Source of the DNA: Stictocephala bisonia
Lineage: Eukaryota > Arthropoda > Insecta > Hemiptera > Membracidae
NCBI GenBank assembly: GCA_035578905.1
Contig: JAQJVL010000005.1
Span: forward strand, 310,001-374,000
Reading direction: 5' to 3'
DNA: 64,000 nucleotides
Both the position numbers and the translations under genes were made by a program. Shown piece after piece: positions 12,201 to 24,540 of the stretch; the first letter of the stretch is position 1, and each line of letters opens with the position of its first letter. The notes under the pieces were generated by a model that was not told where the DNA came from, made no database searches, and saw only the letters and a list, made by a program, of their open reading frames with translations.

Positions 12201-14548
12201 CCCTAGGGATGCCTCTAGTAAACACGAACAGTGCAATTACCATAGGGGTGCCTCTAGTAAACACGAACAGTGCAATTACCATAGGGGTGCCTCTAGTAAA
12301 CACGAACAGTGCAATTACCATAGGGATGCCTCTAGTTAACACGAACAGTGCAATTACCATAGGGATGCCTCTAGTTAACACGAACAGTGCAATTACCATA
12401 GGGGTGCCTCTATTAAACACGAACAGTGCAATTACCATAGGGAGGCCTCTACTAAACACGAACAGTGCAATTACCATAGGGGTGCCTCTAGTAAACACGA
12501 ACAGTGCAATTACCATAAGGGATGCCTCTAGTTAACACGAACAGTGCAATTACCATAGGGATGCCTCTAGTTAACACGAACAGTGCAATTACCATAGGGG
12601 TGCCTCTAGTAAACACGAACAGTGCAATTACCATAGGGGTGCCCCTAGTAAACACGAACAGTGCAATTACCATAGGGGTGCCTCTAGTAAACACGAACAG
12701 TGCAATTACCATAGGGGTGCCTCTAGTAAACACGAACAGTGCAATTACCATAGGGATGCCTCTAGTAAACACGAACAGTGCAATTACCCTAGGCATATAG
12801 GGGTGCCTATAGTAAAGACGAACAGTGCAATTACCCTAGGGATGCCTCTAGTAAACACGAACAGTGCAATTACCATAGGGGTGCCTCTAGTAAACACGAA
12901 CAGTGCAATTACCATAGGGGTGCCTCTAGTAAACACGAACAGTGCAATTACCATAGGGATGCCTCTAGTTAACACGAACAGTGCAATTACCATAGGGATG
13001 CCTCTAGTTAACACGAACAGTGCAATTACCATAGGGGTGCCTCTATTAAACACGAACAGTGCAATTACCATAGGGATGCCTCTACTAAACACGAACAGTG
13101 CAATTACCATAGGGGTGCCTCTAGTAAACACGAACAGTGCAATTACCATAGGGATGCCTCTAGTTAACACGAACAGTGCAATTACCATAGGGATGCCTCT
13201 AGTTAACACGAACAGTGCAATTACCATAGGGGTGCCTCTAGTAAACACGAACAGTGCAATTACCATAGGGGTGCCTCTAGTAAACACGAACAGTGCAATT
13301 ACCATAGGGGTGCCTCTAGTAAACACGAACAGTGCAATTACCATAGGGGTGCCTCTAGTAAACACGAACAGTGCAATTACCATAGGGGTGCCTCTAGTAA
13401 ACACGAACAGTGCAATTACCCTAGGCATATAGGGGTGCCTATAGTAAAGACGAACAGTGCAATTACCCTAGGGATGCCTCTAGTAAACACGAACAGTGCA
13501 ATTACCATAGGGGTGCCTCTAGTAAACACGAACAGTGCAATTACCATAGGGGTGCCTCTAGTAAACACGAACAGTGCAATTACCATAGGGATGCCTCTAG
13601 TTAACACGAACAGTGCAATTACCATAGGGATGCCTCTAGTTAACACGAACAGTGCAATTACCATAGGGGTGCCTCTATTAAACACGAACAGTGCAATTAC
13701 CATAGGGATGCCTCTACTAAACACGAACAGTGCAATTACCATAGGGGTGCCTCTAGTAAACACGAACAGTGCAATTACCATAGGGATGCCTCTAGTTAAC
13801 ACGAACAGTGCAATTACCATAGGGATGCCTCTAGTTAACACGAACAGTGCAATTACCATAGGGGTGCCTCTAGTAAACACGAACAGTGCAATTACCATAG
13901 GGGTGCCTCTAGTAAACACGAACAGTGCAATTACCATAGGGGTGCCTCTAGTAAACACGAACAGTGCAATTACCATAGGGGTGCCTCTAGTAAACACGAA
14001 CAGTGCAATTACCATAGGGGTGCCTCTAGTAAACACGAACAGTGCAATTACCCTAGGCATATAGGGGTGCCTATAGTAAAGACGAACAGTGCAATTACCC
14101 TAGGGATGCCTCTAGTAAACACGAACAGTGCAATTACCATAGGGGTGCCTCTAGTAAACACGAACAGTGCAATTACCATAGGGGTGCCTCTAGTAAACAC
14201 GAACAGTGCAATTACCATAGGGATGCCTCTAGTTAACACGAACAGTGCAATTACCATGGGGGTGCCTCTATTAAACACGAACAGTGCAATTACCATAGGG
14301 ATGCCTCTAGTTAACACGAACAGTGCAATTACCATAGGGATGCCTCTAGTTAACACGAACAGTGCAATTACCCAAGGGATGTCTCTAGTAAACACGAACA
14401 GTGCAATTACCATAGGGGTGCCTCTAGTAAACACGAACAGTGCAATTACCATAGGGGTGCCTCTAGTAAACACGAAAAGTGCAATTACCATAGGGGTGCC
14501 TCTAGTAAACACGAACAGTGCAATTACCATAGTGATGCCTCTAGTAAT
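9212..14548. repeat. 39-bp satellite with a 632-bp higher-order repeat
   Basis: About 136 copies of a 39-bp unit (caattaccataggggtgcct plus ctagtaaacacgaacagtg). Three main variants occur: ggggtgcc with agtaaac, gggatgcc with agttaac, and cctctattaaac/cctctactaaac. A marker junction containing ccctaggcatata adds 8 bp and recurs at about 9350, 10412, 11044, 11676, 12152, 12785, 13417 and 14049. Spacings are about 1061, 632, 632, 476, 633, 632 and 632 bp, that is 27, 16, 16, 12, 16, 16 and 16 units plus 8 bp (one also carries an extra A near 12514). Because 39 is divisible by three, frames are open for hundreds of codons on both strands; they are not genes. Confidence 0.97.
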
Positions 14549-14591
14549 TTGTCTTCACCACCAGATCTTCTTGAGTTAAACATTTTGTGAG

Positions 14592-15061
14592 TTATAAGTC
14601 CGCAGGAACTTACCAGTGTTATGTTATTTTAATACCATAAGAACATTAGCTAATCCATATTTGTTCGTTATTTATTGACAAAAGATTGTGTATGAGGTGT
14701 CAATTTAGGCCTAAACGTTATCATATTGCGCATTGGGTTTGCTTTTCTTATATTTGAATATAATATATTCAAATATATACCTATTTTTCAAAACTAGGCA
14801 TATATTATATGCCTAGTTTTGAAAAATAGGTGAACATTAAAACTTCAAACTATATATATTTTTTCTATAAAACTAATTAGGAATTTGAAAATCAATTCAA
14901 ATTCCCAATTTCATTCATGATCAAGTGCAATTTGTTTGGAAAAAAGTTCGTTGAAAGATGACTGATTAATTTGGATTCACGTTATCGTATGTTCGGTTCT
15001 AAAATAACACGTTCTCATGGGATTAAAACTAACACGGCCGACAACCTCCTCAGATTCTTAA
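14592..15061. mobile_element. TTAA-type MITE, copy A
   Basis: About 470 bp related to the better-preserved copy at 22673-23095 and, in the opposite orientation, to copies at 60042 and 60744. The right end reads gattaaaact, then a cggccgac segment, then TTAA at 15058-15061. The left end is diverged (ttataagtccgcagg). Shared internal blocks include catattgcgcattgggtttg and ctataaaactaattag. No transposase is present. The centre carries an unusual pair of palindromes. Confidence 0.75.
14749..14831. repeat. Two adjacent perfect palindromes
   Basis: 14749-14777 is a 29-nt perfect palindrome with a single-base centre, and 14779-14831 is a 53-nt one with 26-bp arms (cctatttttcaaaactaggc and complement) around one base. 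The sibling copy at 22673 has each arm only once, so copy A gained an inverted duplication of its centre. Confidence 0.9.
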
Positions 15062-15161
15062 GGACTGCTCAGTCTGGTAACTTGGCTATGGAAATATATC
15101 GATATGTTTCTCTGTGTGCTATTAATAATCTGACCATAATTGCGATAGTTTCACTGCTGAT

Positions 15162-16570
15162 GGACGTAAATTAGGCTCCTATTACACAGATGAACCCGAT
15201 ACAGACCTAATGCACGCTACTGACTACACGCTTGTCTCACAACTCATGTAAGACCATGGAACTGGACGTACATTAGGCTCCTATTACACAGATGAACCCT
15301 ATACAGACCTATTGCACGCTACTGACTACACGCTTGTCTCACAACTCATGTAAGACCATGGAACTGGACGTACATTAGGCTCCTATTACACAGATGAACC
15401 CGATACAGACCTAATGCACGCTACTGACTACACGCTTGTCTCACAACTCATGTAAGACCATGGAACTGGACGTACATTAGGCTCCTATTACACAGATGAA
15501 CCCGATACAGACCTAATGCACGCTACTGACTACACGCTTGTCTCACAACTCATGTAAGACCATGGAACTGGACGTACATTAGGCTCCTATTACACAGATG
15601 AACCCGATACAGACCTAATGCACGTTACTGACTACACGCTTGTCTCACAACTCATGTAAGACCATGAAACTGGACGTACATTAGGCTCCTATTACACAGA
15701 TGAACCCGATACAGACCTAATGCACGCTACTGACTACACGCTTGTCTCACAACTCATGTAAGACCATGGAACTGGACGTACATTAGGCTCCTATTACACA
15801 GATGAACCCGATACAGACCTAATGCACGTTACTGACTACACGCTTGTCTCACAACTCATGTAAGACCATGGAACTGGACGTACATTAGGCTCCTATTACA
15901 CAGATGAACCCGATACAGACCTAATGCACGCTACTGACTACACGCTTGTCTCACAACTCATGTAAGACCATGGAACTGGACGTACATTAGGCTCCTATTA
16001 CACAGATGAACCCGATACAGACCTAATGCACGTTACTGACTACACGCTTGTCTCACAACTCATGTAAGACCATGGAACTGGACGTACATTAGGCTCCTAT
16101 TACACAGATGAACCCGATACAGACCGTAATGCACGCTACTGACTACACGCTTGTCTCACAACTCATGTAAGACCATGGAACTGGACGTACATTAGGCTCC
16201 TATTACACAGATGAACCCGATACAGACCTAATGCACGCTACTGACTACACGCTTGTCTCACAACTCATGTAAGACCATGGAACTGGACGTACATTAGGCT
16301 CCTATTACACAGATGAACCCGATACAGACGTAATGCACGCTACTGACTACACGCTTGTCTCACAACTCATGTAAGACCATGGAACTGGACGTACATTAGG
16401 CTCCTATTACACAGATGAACCCGATACAGACGTAATGCACGCTACTGACTACACGCTTGTCTCACAACTCATGTAAGACCATGAAACTGGACGTACATTA
16501 GGCTCCTATTACACAGATGAACCCGATACAGACCTAATGCACGCTTGTCTCACAACTCATGTAACCTATC
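15162..16570. repeat. 102-bp satellite, about 14 copies
   Basis: Unit of 102 bp starting tggacgtacattaggctcct and including gacctaatgcacgctactg and ctcatgtaagaccatgg. Variants are few: gttactg versus gctactg, acgtaatg versus cctaatg, and one 103-bp copy near 16124. The last copy (about 16500-16565) has lost an internal block. The unit has stops in the frames I followed, so it makes no long ORF. Confidence 0.95.
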
Positions 16571-17170
16571 ACAAGACTATGGCACTGGTCATTCGCCTGT
16601 AATTTTTACGCTTGAGACTGTATGTAAGTCCTTGTTTTTATATTTTTGCTAAACAATTAAGTAATTATTTAATTTAAAAAACTTACTTGTTTATAGGCTC
16701 TAATAAAGCAAACCCCCACGCATTTTTTATACACCCAACGTTGATTACAAGGAGAGATAAAGGACTTTTTTACACTGTTTTGATGCGTTTTGGAATGACA
16801 AGTCAATTATGAATGTTTAAACTTCTTACACATTTAAAAATCATAATTTGACGAATTTCTGACTTACAGTCCAGGAATTGGTAATCCATCATCAGTACAC
16901 TTGAAAAGTCTTACTTGTTTTTTTTTAATTCAGCTCGAATTAAAAAATGTGCACAAATCTGACTTCCCTCCAGGATAAATAGATAGTGACATCAGAAACT
17001 AAATTCCAGCGGCCATCTCAATGTTCAACAGTTGAAAAGTGAGGCAATGATGAAAATATGCGGCACAAAAGTGCGCTTGCATACAGTTACCTTTGATCAC
17101 TGTTACCACAGATTTGATCTGTGGCTTTACTTCTCATCAATGAGACATGACGAAATATTTGAGTGTAACT
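16571..17170. other. Unique AT-rich spacer
   Basis: No gene, RNA or tandem repeat recognised. Contains ordinary A/T runs. Confidence 0.55.
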
Positions 17171-17397
17171 AAATAACAATTTTATTCAGTTAATTGAAGC
17201 GCAATTTCAAGCCATGAAAACATCCTGTGGTTTGTGATAGAGCCTTCTCTAACTTAACCTGGGGAACAACGCCTTTACGTGCCTTCCGAACCAAGGGAGC
17301 GGCAGGGCAAAAACTGTTGGCGGTGGTCACGTCGGAAATCGAACCCGGTCCGACTGCGTGGCAAGCCACCACATTAGTCCCTTAGCTATGGTTGCTC
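17171..17397 (-). mobile_element. tRNA-derived SINE
   Basis: Read on the minus strand, the block begins with a tRNA-like head. A box A-like sequence tagctaaggg (17379-17388) lies about 33 bp upstream of a box B-like ggttcgattt (17336-17345), the internal RNA polymerase III promoter layout. The head is not a functional tRNA, because the cloverleaf stems do not close and the sequence runs on into an unrelated body. The tail contains aggttaagttagagaagg, resembling the 3' region of the LINE at 3701-4478, and ends in an AATAAA-containing AT-rich stretch. This composition is typical of a SINE mobilised by a partner LINE. Confidence 0.65.
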
Positions 17398-17922
17398 AAA
17401 GTCATTATTACTATTTTTCGTCAATTTCAATGAAATCTGTAATTTTTATTTGTTTTATTGTGCACTATAAGTGCTTTGGTTATCTGGCTACCCAGAACTT
17501 AGGACGTCCTTCGATAGGATACCGAACCCCTATGTAAGGACAATCAGCCAATACACTAAGCACACTTCCTGCTCACTTTGAATTATCATGTCATTTGACA
17601 TACAAACGATACTGAAAGGTTATTAAAATCGTTTCGTCTAATTAAATTCAAGAAATTTTTCTATGACAAAAATATTGACTTTAAGAAATATTTTAAACGC
17701 TAAACTGATTCACTATCAAACAATAGAATAATTTTATATCATCAATGTATAGAAAAGATGATAGTACTAACATTTCAATTCTTAATTAAAAATGCTGGCA
17801 TAATCATTTCCTCAAATCTGTTTAAAGTGAATTGCATAATTTATAGTGAAACAAACCAATTGATCTTCTCTACACGAATTTTTTATGAGGGATAAAAGGT
17901 CAGAAACGAGACAAACGAGGCT
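17398..17922. other. Unique AT-rich spacer
   Basis: No gene recognised. A moderately GC-richer patch (17470-17560) has no coding signature that I can support. Confidence 0.5.
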
Positions 17923-18490
17923 GTGCAAAATTATTTATCACATGTGACTCTCGGTACTTTGATCATATCTACTTGTTCAACCACATTCGAAGATTGTGAA
18001 TTACATGTATCACATGTGACTTCCGGTACTTTGATCATATCTACTTGTACAACCACATTCGAAGATTGTGAATTATGTATCACATGTGACTCCCGGTACT
18101 TTGATCATATCTTCTTGTTCAACCACATTCGAAGATTGTGAATTATGTATCACATGTGACTCCGGTACTTTGATTATATCTACTTGTTCAACCACATTCG
18201 AAGATTGTGAATTATATATCACATGTGACTCCCGGTACTTTGATCATATCTACTTGTTCAACCACATTCGAAGATTGTTAATTATGTATCACATGTGACT
18301 CCGGTACTTTGATTATATCTACTTGTTCAACCACATTCGAAGATTGTGAATTATGTATCACATGTGACTCCCGGTACTTTGATCATATCTACTTGTTCAA
18401 CCACATTCGAAGATTGTGAATTATGTATCACATGTGACTCCCGGTACTTTGATCATATCTACTTGTTCAACCACATTCCAAGATTGTGAC
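17923..18490. repeat. 70-bp satellite, about 8 copies
   Basis: Unit of 69-70 bp with tcacatgtgactcccggtac, gatcatatctacttgttc and accacattcgaagattgtg. The one-base length variation (cccgg versus ccgg) shifts frame between copies. Both edges are abrupt. Confidence 0.95.
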
Positions 18491-18825
18491 TCGTCTTGTC
18501 TTATCTTATCCATTACCTCTTAACAGTATCAGGCGCTCTGAAGTTGTAAAAAAGAGAATTTGGAGCAGTGTTTTATTTGTGCAGAGAATATCTTATCGCT
18601 TTTAACACACTTTTAGATAAGCACTAACATAAAAATGTTCAGTTAAGATGCCTTCTATTTTATGTTATTTAGCATTGCAATAGTATCATCCTGCAAGTCT
18701 ACAGGTAGAGATTATGGTCTTAACGTATCGTTTTTATAATTAAAAACAAAGAGTTGATCGTTAATTAAATATTAACGATCAACTCTACATAGTAAATCAC
18801 GTATGAAACACAAGTATGGATTTCG
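18491..18825. other. Short spacer with a hairpin
   Basis: Contains a strong stem-loop at 18750-18786 (arms agagttgatcgttaat and complement, loop taaat). Otherwise AT-rich with no gene. Confidence 0.6.
18750..18786. repeat. Perfect 16-bp stem with 5-nt loop
   Basis: agagttgatcgttaat pairs with attaacgatcaactct. It stands just upstream of the first degenerate 53-bp unit. No run of T follows, so it does not look like a terminator. Confidence 0.8.
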
Positions 18826-21260
18826 CCCAACATTGATATAGACTAAGTAATTAATCATTAAATACAGTAAAGATATCACTTATGAACATAGTAAAGATAT
18901 CGCCCTACATTGGCCTGGACTTGGTAATCAACCATGAAATACAAGTGAGGATATCGGCCAATATTGGTTTGGTCTGTAAGTAATGCTTCATGAAACACAG
19001 TAAGGATATCGCCCTTCGTTGGTCTGGACTAAGTAATGATCGGTGAAACACAGTGAGGACATCAGCTCTTCATTGGTCTGGACTAAGTAATCATCCATGA
19101 AACACACTGAGGACATCGGCCCTTCATTGGTCTGGACTAAGTAATCATCCATGAAACACAGTGAGGATATCGCCCTTCATTGGTCTGGACTAAGTAATTA
19201 TCGATGAAACACAGTGAGGATATCGCCGTTCATTGGTCTGGACTAAGTATTATCGATGAAACACAGTGAGGATATCGCCCTTCATTGGTCTGGACTAAGT
19301 AAACATCGATGAAACACAGTGAGGATATCGCCCTTCATTGGTCTGGACTAAGTATCATCGATGAAACACAGTGAGGATATCGCCCTTCATTGGTCTGGAC
19401 TAAGTATCATTGATGAAACACAGTGAGGATATCGCCCTTCATTGATCTGGACTAAGTATCATCGATGAAACACAGTGAGGATATCGCCCTTCATTGGTCT
19501 GGACTAAGTAATCATCGATGAAGCAGTGAGGATATCGCCCTTCATTGGTCTGGACTAAGTAATCATCGATGAAACACAGTGAGGATATCGCCCTTAATTG
19601 GTCTGGACTAAGTAATCATCGATGAAACACAGTGAGGATATTGCCCTTCATTTGTCTGGACTAAGTATCATCGATGAATAACAGTGAGGAGATCGGCCCT
19701 TCATTGGCCTGGACTAAGTAATCATCGATGAAACACAGTGAGGATATCGCCCTTCATAGGTCTGGACTAAGTATCATCGATGAAACACAGTGAGGAGATC
19801 CGCTCTTCATTGGCCTGGACTAAGTATCATCGATGAAACACAGTGAGGAGATCGGCCCTTCATTGGCCTGGACTATGTAATCATCTACGAAACACAGCGA
19901 GGACATCGGCCCTTAATTGGTCTGGACTAAGTAATCATCCATGAAATACAGTGAGAACATCGGCCCTTCATTGGTCTGGACTAAGTAATCATCGATGAAA
20001 CACAGTGAGGATATCGCCCTTCATTGGTCTGGACTAAGTAATCATCGATAAAACACAGTGAGGACATCGGCCCTTCATTGGTCTGGACTAAGTATCAACG
20101 ATGAAACACAGAGAGGATATCGGCCCTTCATTGGTCTGGACTAAGTATCATCGATGAAACACAGTGAGGACATCGGCCCTTCATTGGCCTGGACTAAGTA
20201 ATCATCGATGAAACACAGTGAGGACATCGGCCCTTCATTGGCTTGGACTAAGTAATCATCGATGAAACGCAGTGAGGATATCGCCCTTCATTGGTCTGGA
20301 CTAAGTAATCATCGATAAAACACAGTGAGGACATCGGCCCTTCATTGGTCTGGACTAAGTAATCATCGATGAAACACAGTGAGGATATCGCACTTCATTG
20401 GTCTGGACTAAGTAATCATCGATAAAACACAGTGAAGACATCGGCCCTTCATTGGCCTGGACTAAGTAATCATCGATGAAACACAGTGAGGATATCGCCC
20501 TTCATTGGTCTGGACTAAGTATCATCGATGAAATACAGTGAGAACATCGGCCCTTCATTGGCCTGGACTAAGTAATCATCGATGAAACACAGTGAGGATA
20601 TCGCCCTTCATTGGTCTGGACTAAGTAATCATCGCTAAAACACAGTGAGGACATCGGCCGTTCATTGGCATGGACTAAGTAATCATCGATGAAACACAGT
20701 GAGGATATCGCCCTTCATTGGTCTGGACTAAGTATCATCGATGAAATACAGTGAGGACATCGGCCCTTCATTGGCCTGGACTAAGTAATCATCGATGAAA
20801 CACAGTGAGGATATCGCCCTTCATTGGTCTGGACTAAGTATCATCGATAAAACACAGTGAGGATATCGGCCCTTCATTGGCCTGGACTAAGTAATCATCG
20901 ATGAAACACAGTGAGGATATCGCCCTTCATTGGCCTGGACTAAGTAATCATCGATGAAACACAGTGAGGATATCGCCCTACATTGTTCTGGACTAAGTAT
21001 CATCGATGAAACACAGTGAGGAGATCGGCCCTTCATTGGTCTGGACTAAGTAATAATCCATGAATACAGTGAGGACATCGGCCCTTCATTGGTCTGGACT
21101 AAGTAATCATGGATGAAACACAGCGAGGAAAAACGCCCTTCATGGGTCTGGACAGTAAGTGATCAACCATGAAATACAGTGAGGACATCGCCCTTCATTG
21201 GTCTGGACTAAGTAATCCATGAAACACAGTAAAGATATTGCCATATATCAGTTTGGACAG
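18826..21260. repeat. 53-bp satellite, about 46 copies of two subtypes
   Basis: Unit of 51-54 bp: gatgaaacacagtgaggata, then tcgcccttcattggtctgg and actaagtaatcatc. Two subtypes alternate irregularly: gatatcgcccttc, and gacatcggcccttc often paired with ggcctgg. The left edge (18826-19020) and right edge (21040-21260) are clearly more diverged than the middle, as expected when unequal exchange homogenises an array's interior. Confidence 0.95.
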
Positions 21261-22672
21261 AAATTATTACTTATTTGATGGTTTAATAATATTTCAGAAG
21301 TTTGAAAATGATCGCTGAAGTAAGAAAACAGTTTTTCCGTTTTGAGTAAAGATTGTTTCATTGTAACATCAATTTTATATTATAATATCCATTGTAGATT
21401 GTAACATTCATTAACCAATGAAGTTGTGATTCTATACAATAAAATAGTAATCAACACGTTATTTTTAAGAATCTGACGGCAAGACGTCCGTCCAATTAAA
21501 CACACCCTCTATGTTTCATTTTGATACAAAACTTACAGTGGTGTATAATAAATGTTGTTACTTTGTCAATAAAATAAAACATTTATTTTTAATTTCGTTT
21601 CTTCACTATTTAAAATCTAAGACACACGTACTTTATACTTTAGATTTTATTTTATTTAAATACTAGTTGTTTCTCTAGTTTAATTGTTTTCATTCCGCCT
21701 CCTTTTAGTTTGCTGGATACACGACTAAGACACGATACTTAATATGAAATAGGCTACATACTTAAAAGTGTGGCCTATGCTAATCGTGTATTTTTTTCAT
21801 CATCAGTTTGATTAGGCCTTTAACGATAGTAATGAATACAGATCATTATCCAGCACTTTTTGGCCGTAGAGCATTTCATTGGCAAGTCACGTAGCTCCAC
21901 CCTGCTGATAACAGTCACGCGCACCCACATAATGTCATGCCACTTTTCGTTTGTCCTTCTTCGTTATTGAGGGTTATTAGCATATGGAGCACTGTCGTGC
22001 CGAGTCCGCTATCTCTAACCTTGCTTTTCCCAATTTAAACATTTCTATTTTTGTGAATTATTAAGAGGGGTCAAAACATTTTTGTTTAGTAGTCTTTCGT
22101 TTATGGACTAGAAAATAGTAGACTGAGCTTCACTAAAACTGCCGCAGATAGGATAGCCCAACTGGTCACGTGGCTCTCTTATATTCATTATTAATTTTTG
22201 AGAAAAATATATTTTATATGTGCCGTAATTTCAGGTATTCTATTAGTTGGCTATCATAAACAAGTAAACGTACAACATTTATGATCAATTGTTTAAATTT
22301 TTTCATGAAAATAAATTTAAATTTATGTAATTTACAGACTAACAATATTAAGTGTCTTAATAATGATAAATCGGAGCTTTTGTTGATCCTGGTACTACAC
22401 GCATAAAAAACAGAAGACTCAACAATAATTTGAAATAAATAATTTAAAATTGTGTCAACATCACGCCTTACAAAAGTGACGTATATTTGTAATGCTCTTT
22501 TTTTAATCCATAAAAATACAACAAGGTCATTTACACCACCCTCTCTGCTTGATTTTGATGCAAAACATATAGTGGTATATAATTAATTGATTTATACTAA
22601 TATATGTTTATAAACAAATTTACTATCATTTTTCTTAAGCTGGAGAGGTCTAAACAGAACCCACGAGACCAG
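21261..22672. other. AT-rich region with fragments of dispersed repeats
   Basis: No gene. Two fragments recur nearby: the block at 21410-21500 (tctatacaataaaatag, caacacgttatttttaag) has a relative at 23395-23490, and the block at 21505-21560 (caccctctatg, ttttgatacaaaac) has a relative at about 22535-22590. These are pieces of an unidentified dispersed family. Confidence 0.55.
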
Positions 22673-23095
22673 TTAAGAGTCTGCAGAGGCTGTCGGCCAT
22701 GTTGGTTTTAATCCCATAAGAACAATGTTATTTTCGAATCCATATTTTGTTGTTATTTACTAACCAAAAGTTGTGTCATTTTAAACGTTGTCATATTGCG
22801 CATTGGGTTTGCTTTTGATATTTTGAATACATATACTTAGTTATGAAAAATAGGTGAATAAAACAACTTTAAACTAAATATTTCATATATTTTATTTCTA
22901 TAAAACTAATTAGAAATTTTCAAAGCAATTCCAACACGTAATTTCATTCCTGACAAAATGCAATTTGTTTAGACAACATTTCGTTAAAAAATAACTGTTT
23001 AGTTTGGATACGCGTGATCGTACGTCCGGATCGAAAATAACATTGTTCTTACGGGATTAAAACCATAATGACCGAAAGCCTCTGCAGACTCTTAA
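22673..23095. mobile_element. TTAA-type MITE, copy B (best preserved)
   Basis: 423 bp bounded by TTAA at 22673-22676 and 23092-23095. The terminal inverted repeats extend about 65 bp: gagtctgcagaggct at the left and its complement at the right, continuing through ggttttaatccc and gaacaatgttattttcga. Exact TTAA flanks are the target-site signature of piggyBac-like transposases. The outermost bases do not start with the CCC common in piggyBac, so the superfamily is inferred from the flanks only. No coding capacity. Confidence 0.85.
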
Positions 23096-23540
23096 GGCTA
23101 AGGGTTAAATTAGTTAACAGGTTCACACCACGAATCAGGTTATATTTGGTGAATAGAAGCTTGAAGGGTTGTTCTTTGCAGAATCATCACGAAGTGAAGC
23201 ACAGTAAAATAATTGATTAGAATTAGAACCTGAACTCACAAAATGTCAACGAAAAGTTCTTGTTATAGGATACGTAGACCTAGGAGTCGAAGAAGCCTCC
23301 CAGAGTCTTAAATATTGCCATACACTGGGCATCTTTCTGTTGGGAGAAGTGTATCTCAGAACAATTGTTAACACTGACACATTTAATAACCAATGAAGTT
23401 GTAGTTCTATACAATAAAATAATAACCAACACGTTATTTTTAAGAAATAACATTTAATCTGACGGCAGTACGTCCATGCAATGAAACATTGATTTCGATA
23501 CCACTATCTATGTATAACTCAACCTGTAATAGTTTTACAT
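23096..23540. other. Spacer with a dispersed-repeat fragment
   Basis: No gene recognised. The part at 23395-23490 repeats 21410-21500. Confidence 0.5.
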
Positions 23541-24050
23541 TGAAACAAACAGTAATTATAACAGAGGTAGATGTAAGGAAACAAACATTAACTCTGACAG
23601 AGTTAAATGCAAGGAAACAAACATTAACTCTGACAGAGGTAGATACAAGGAAACAAACATTAACTATGACAGGTAGATAAAAAAAATATAAACATTAATT
23701 CTGACAGAGGTAGATGCATTAGAATCAACATAACACTGACAGGGGTAGATGCAAGGAAAACATTAACTCTGACAGGTAGATGCAAAGAAACAAACATTAA
23801 TTATGACAGAGGTAGATGCAATAGAACCAACATAACTCTGACAGGAATAGATGCAAGAAAAAAGCATTAACTATGTCAGGGATAGATGCAAGGAAACAAA
23901 CATTAACTCTGACAGGGGTAGATGCTAGGAAACCTACATAACTCTGACAGGGTAGATGCACGAAACCAACATAAATCTTACAGAGGTTTATGCAAGGAAA
24001 CCTACACAACTCTGATAGGGGTAGATTTAAGCAACTGACATAACTCTGAT
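23541..24050. repeat. Degenerate 36-bp tandem array
   Basis: About 15 imperfect copies of a unit reading ggaaacaaacattaactctg then acagaggtagatgcaa. Length varies by indels (gaggtag, gggtag, ggtag). Identity falls off toward the right edge. It appears older than the neighbouring arrays. Confidence 0.85.
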
Positions 24051-24296
24051 AGTAATAGTTTTAAAAAAGTGTAAAATTTACACATTTTATGAACAAGTTA
24101 GAAACACATGAATTCAAGTGCAGTTCACTATGGTCGTGTTTTGCCAGTTGCTGTTGAGCCCCAAACAGGCAAATTTATCATTTACAGAAGTTACTGTAAA
24201 GTAAAGAAATTAACAACCTCGTTGTCACTATTTTCTAGCACTGCCAAACACACTTCACGCTGCAGTCTATATAGTCCGAATAAAATAACTTTGGTG

Positions 24297-24500
24297 CTAG
24301 CCACCCACCCCTGGTCTGAAATGACAAAACTCTGAGTTTTAATTTGCCGAAAACGTAAAATAAATAAGCAATGGTTTTCAAACTAATTGTATAGTGTCCC
24401 CCATGTTATATTATTAAAGAAAACGTTATGCTGTAGATTTTGCTTAGACTAATTTGGTTTTTATTGAGATATTTGTGTTTAAGAACACACTTTTTATGAA
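24297..24500. repeat. Diverged direct duplication, copy 1
   Basis: Shares with 24960-25155 the ordered blocks tggtctgaa, ctctgagttt, gtaagcaat/ataagcaat, ttttcaaactaattgtatag and gagattttgctta (gtagattttgctta in this copy). Divergence is substantial. No coding signal. Confidence 0.7.
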
Positions 24501-24540
24501 TATTTCCCTCCTACAGGTTACAGTTAACCCAAAGAAAAAA

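Noticed and set aside
9350..14579. Fifteen or so frames of 90-357 codons with a 13-residue period
   Set aside because: They come from a 39-bp unit without stops, open on both strands, broken only by the 8-bp marker. No evidence for a real protein.
17190..17397. A tRNA gene on the minus strand
   Set aside because: Box A and box B words are present, but the stems do not close and the sequence continues into a SINE body.
18750..18786. Intrinsic terminator
   Set aside because: A strong stem but no following T run, and such terminators are a bacterial feature.
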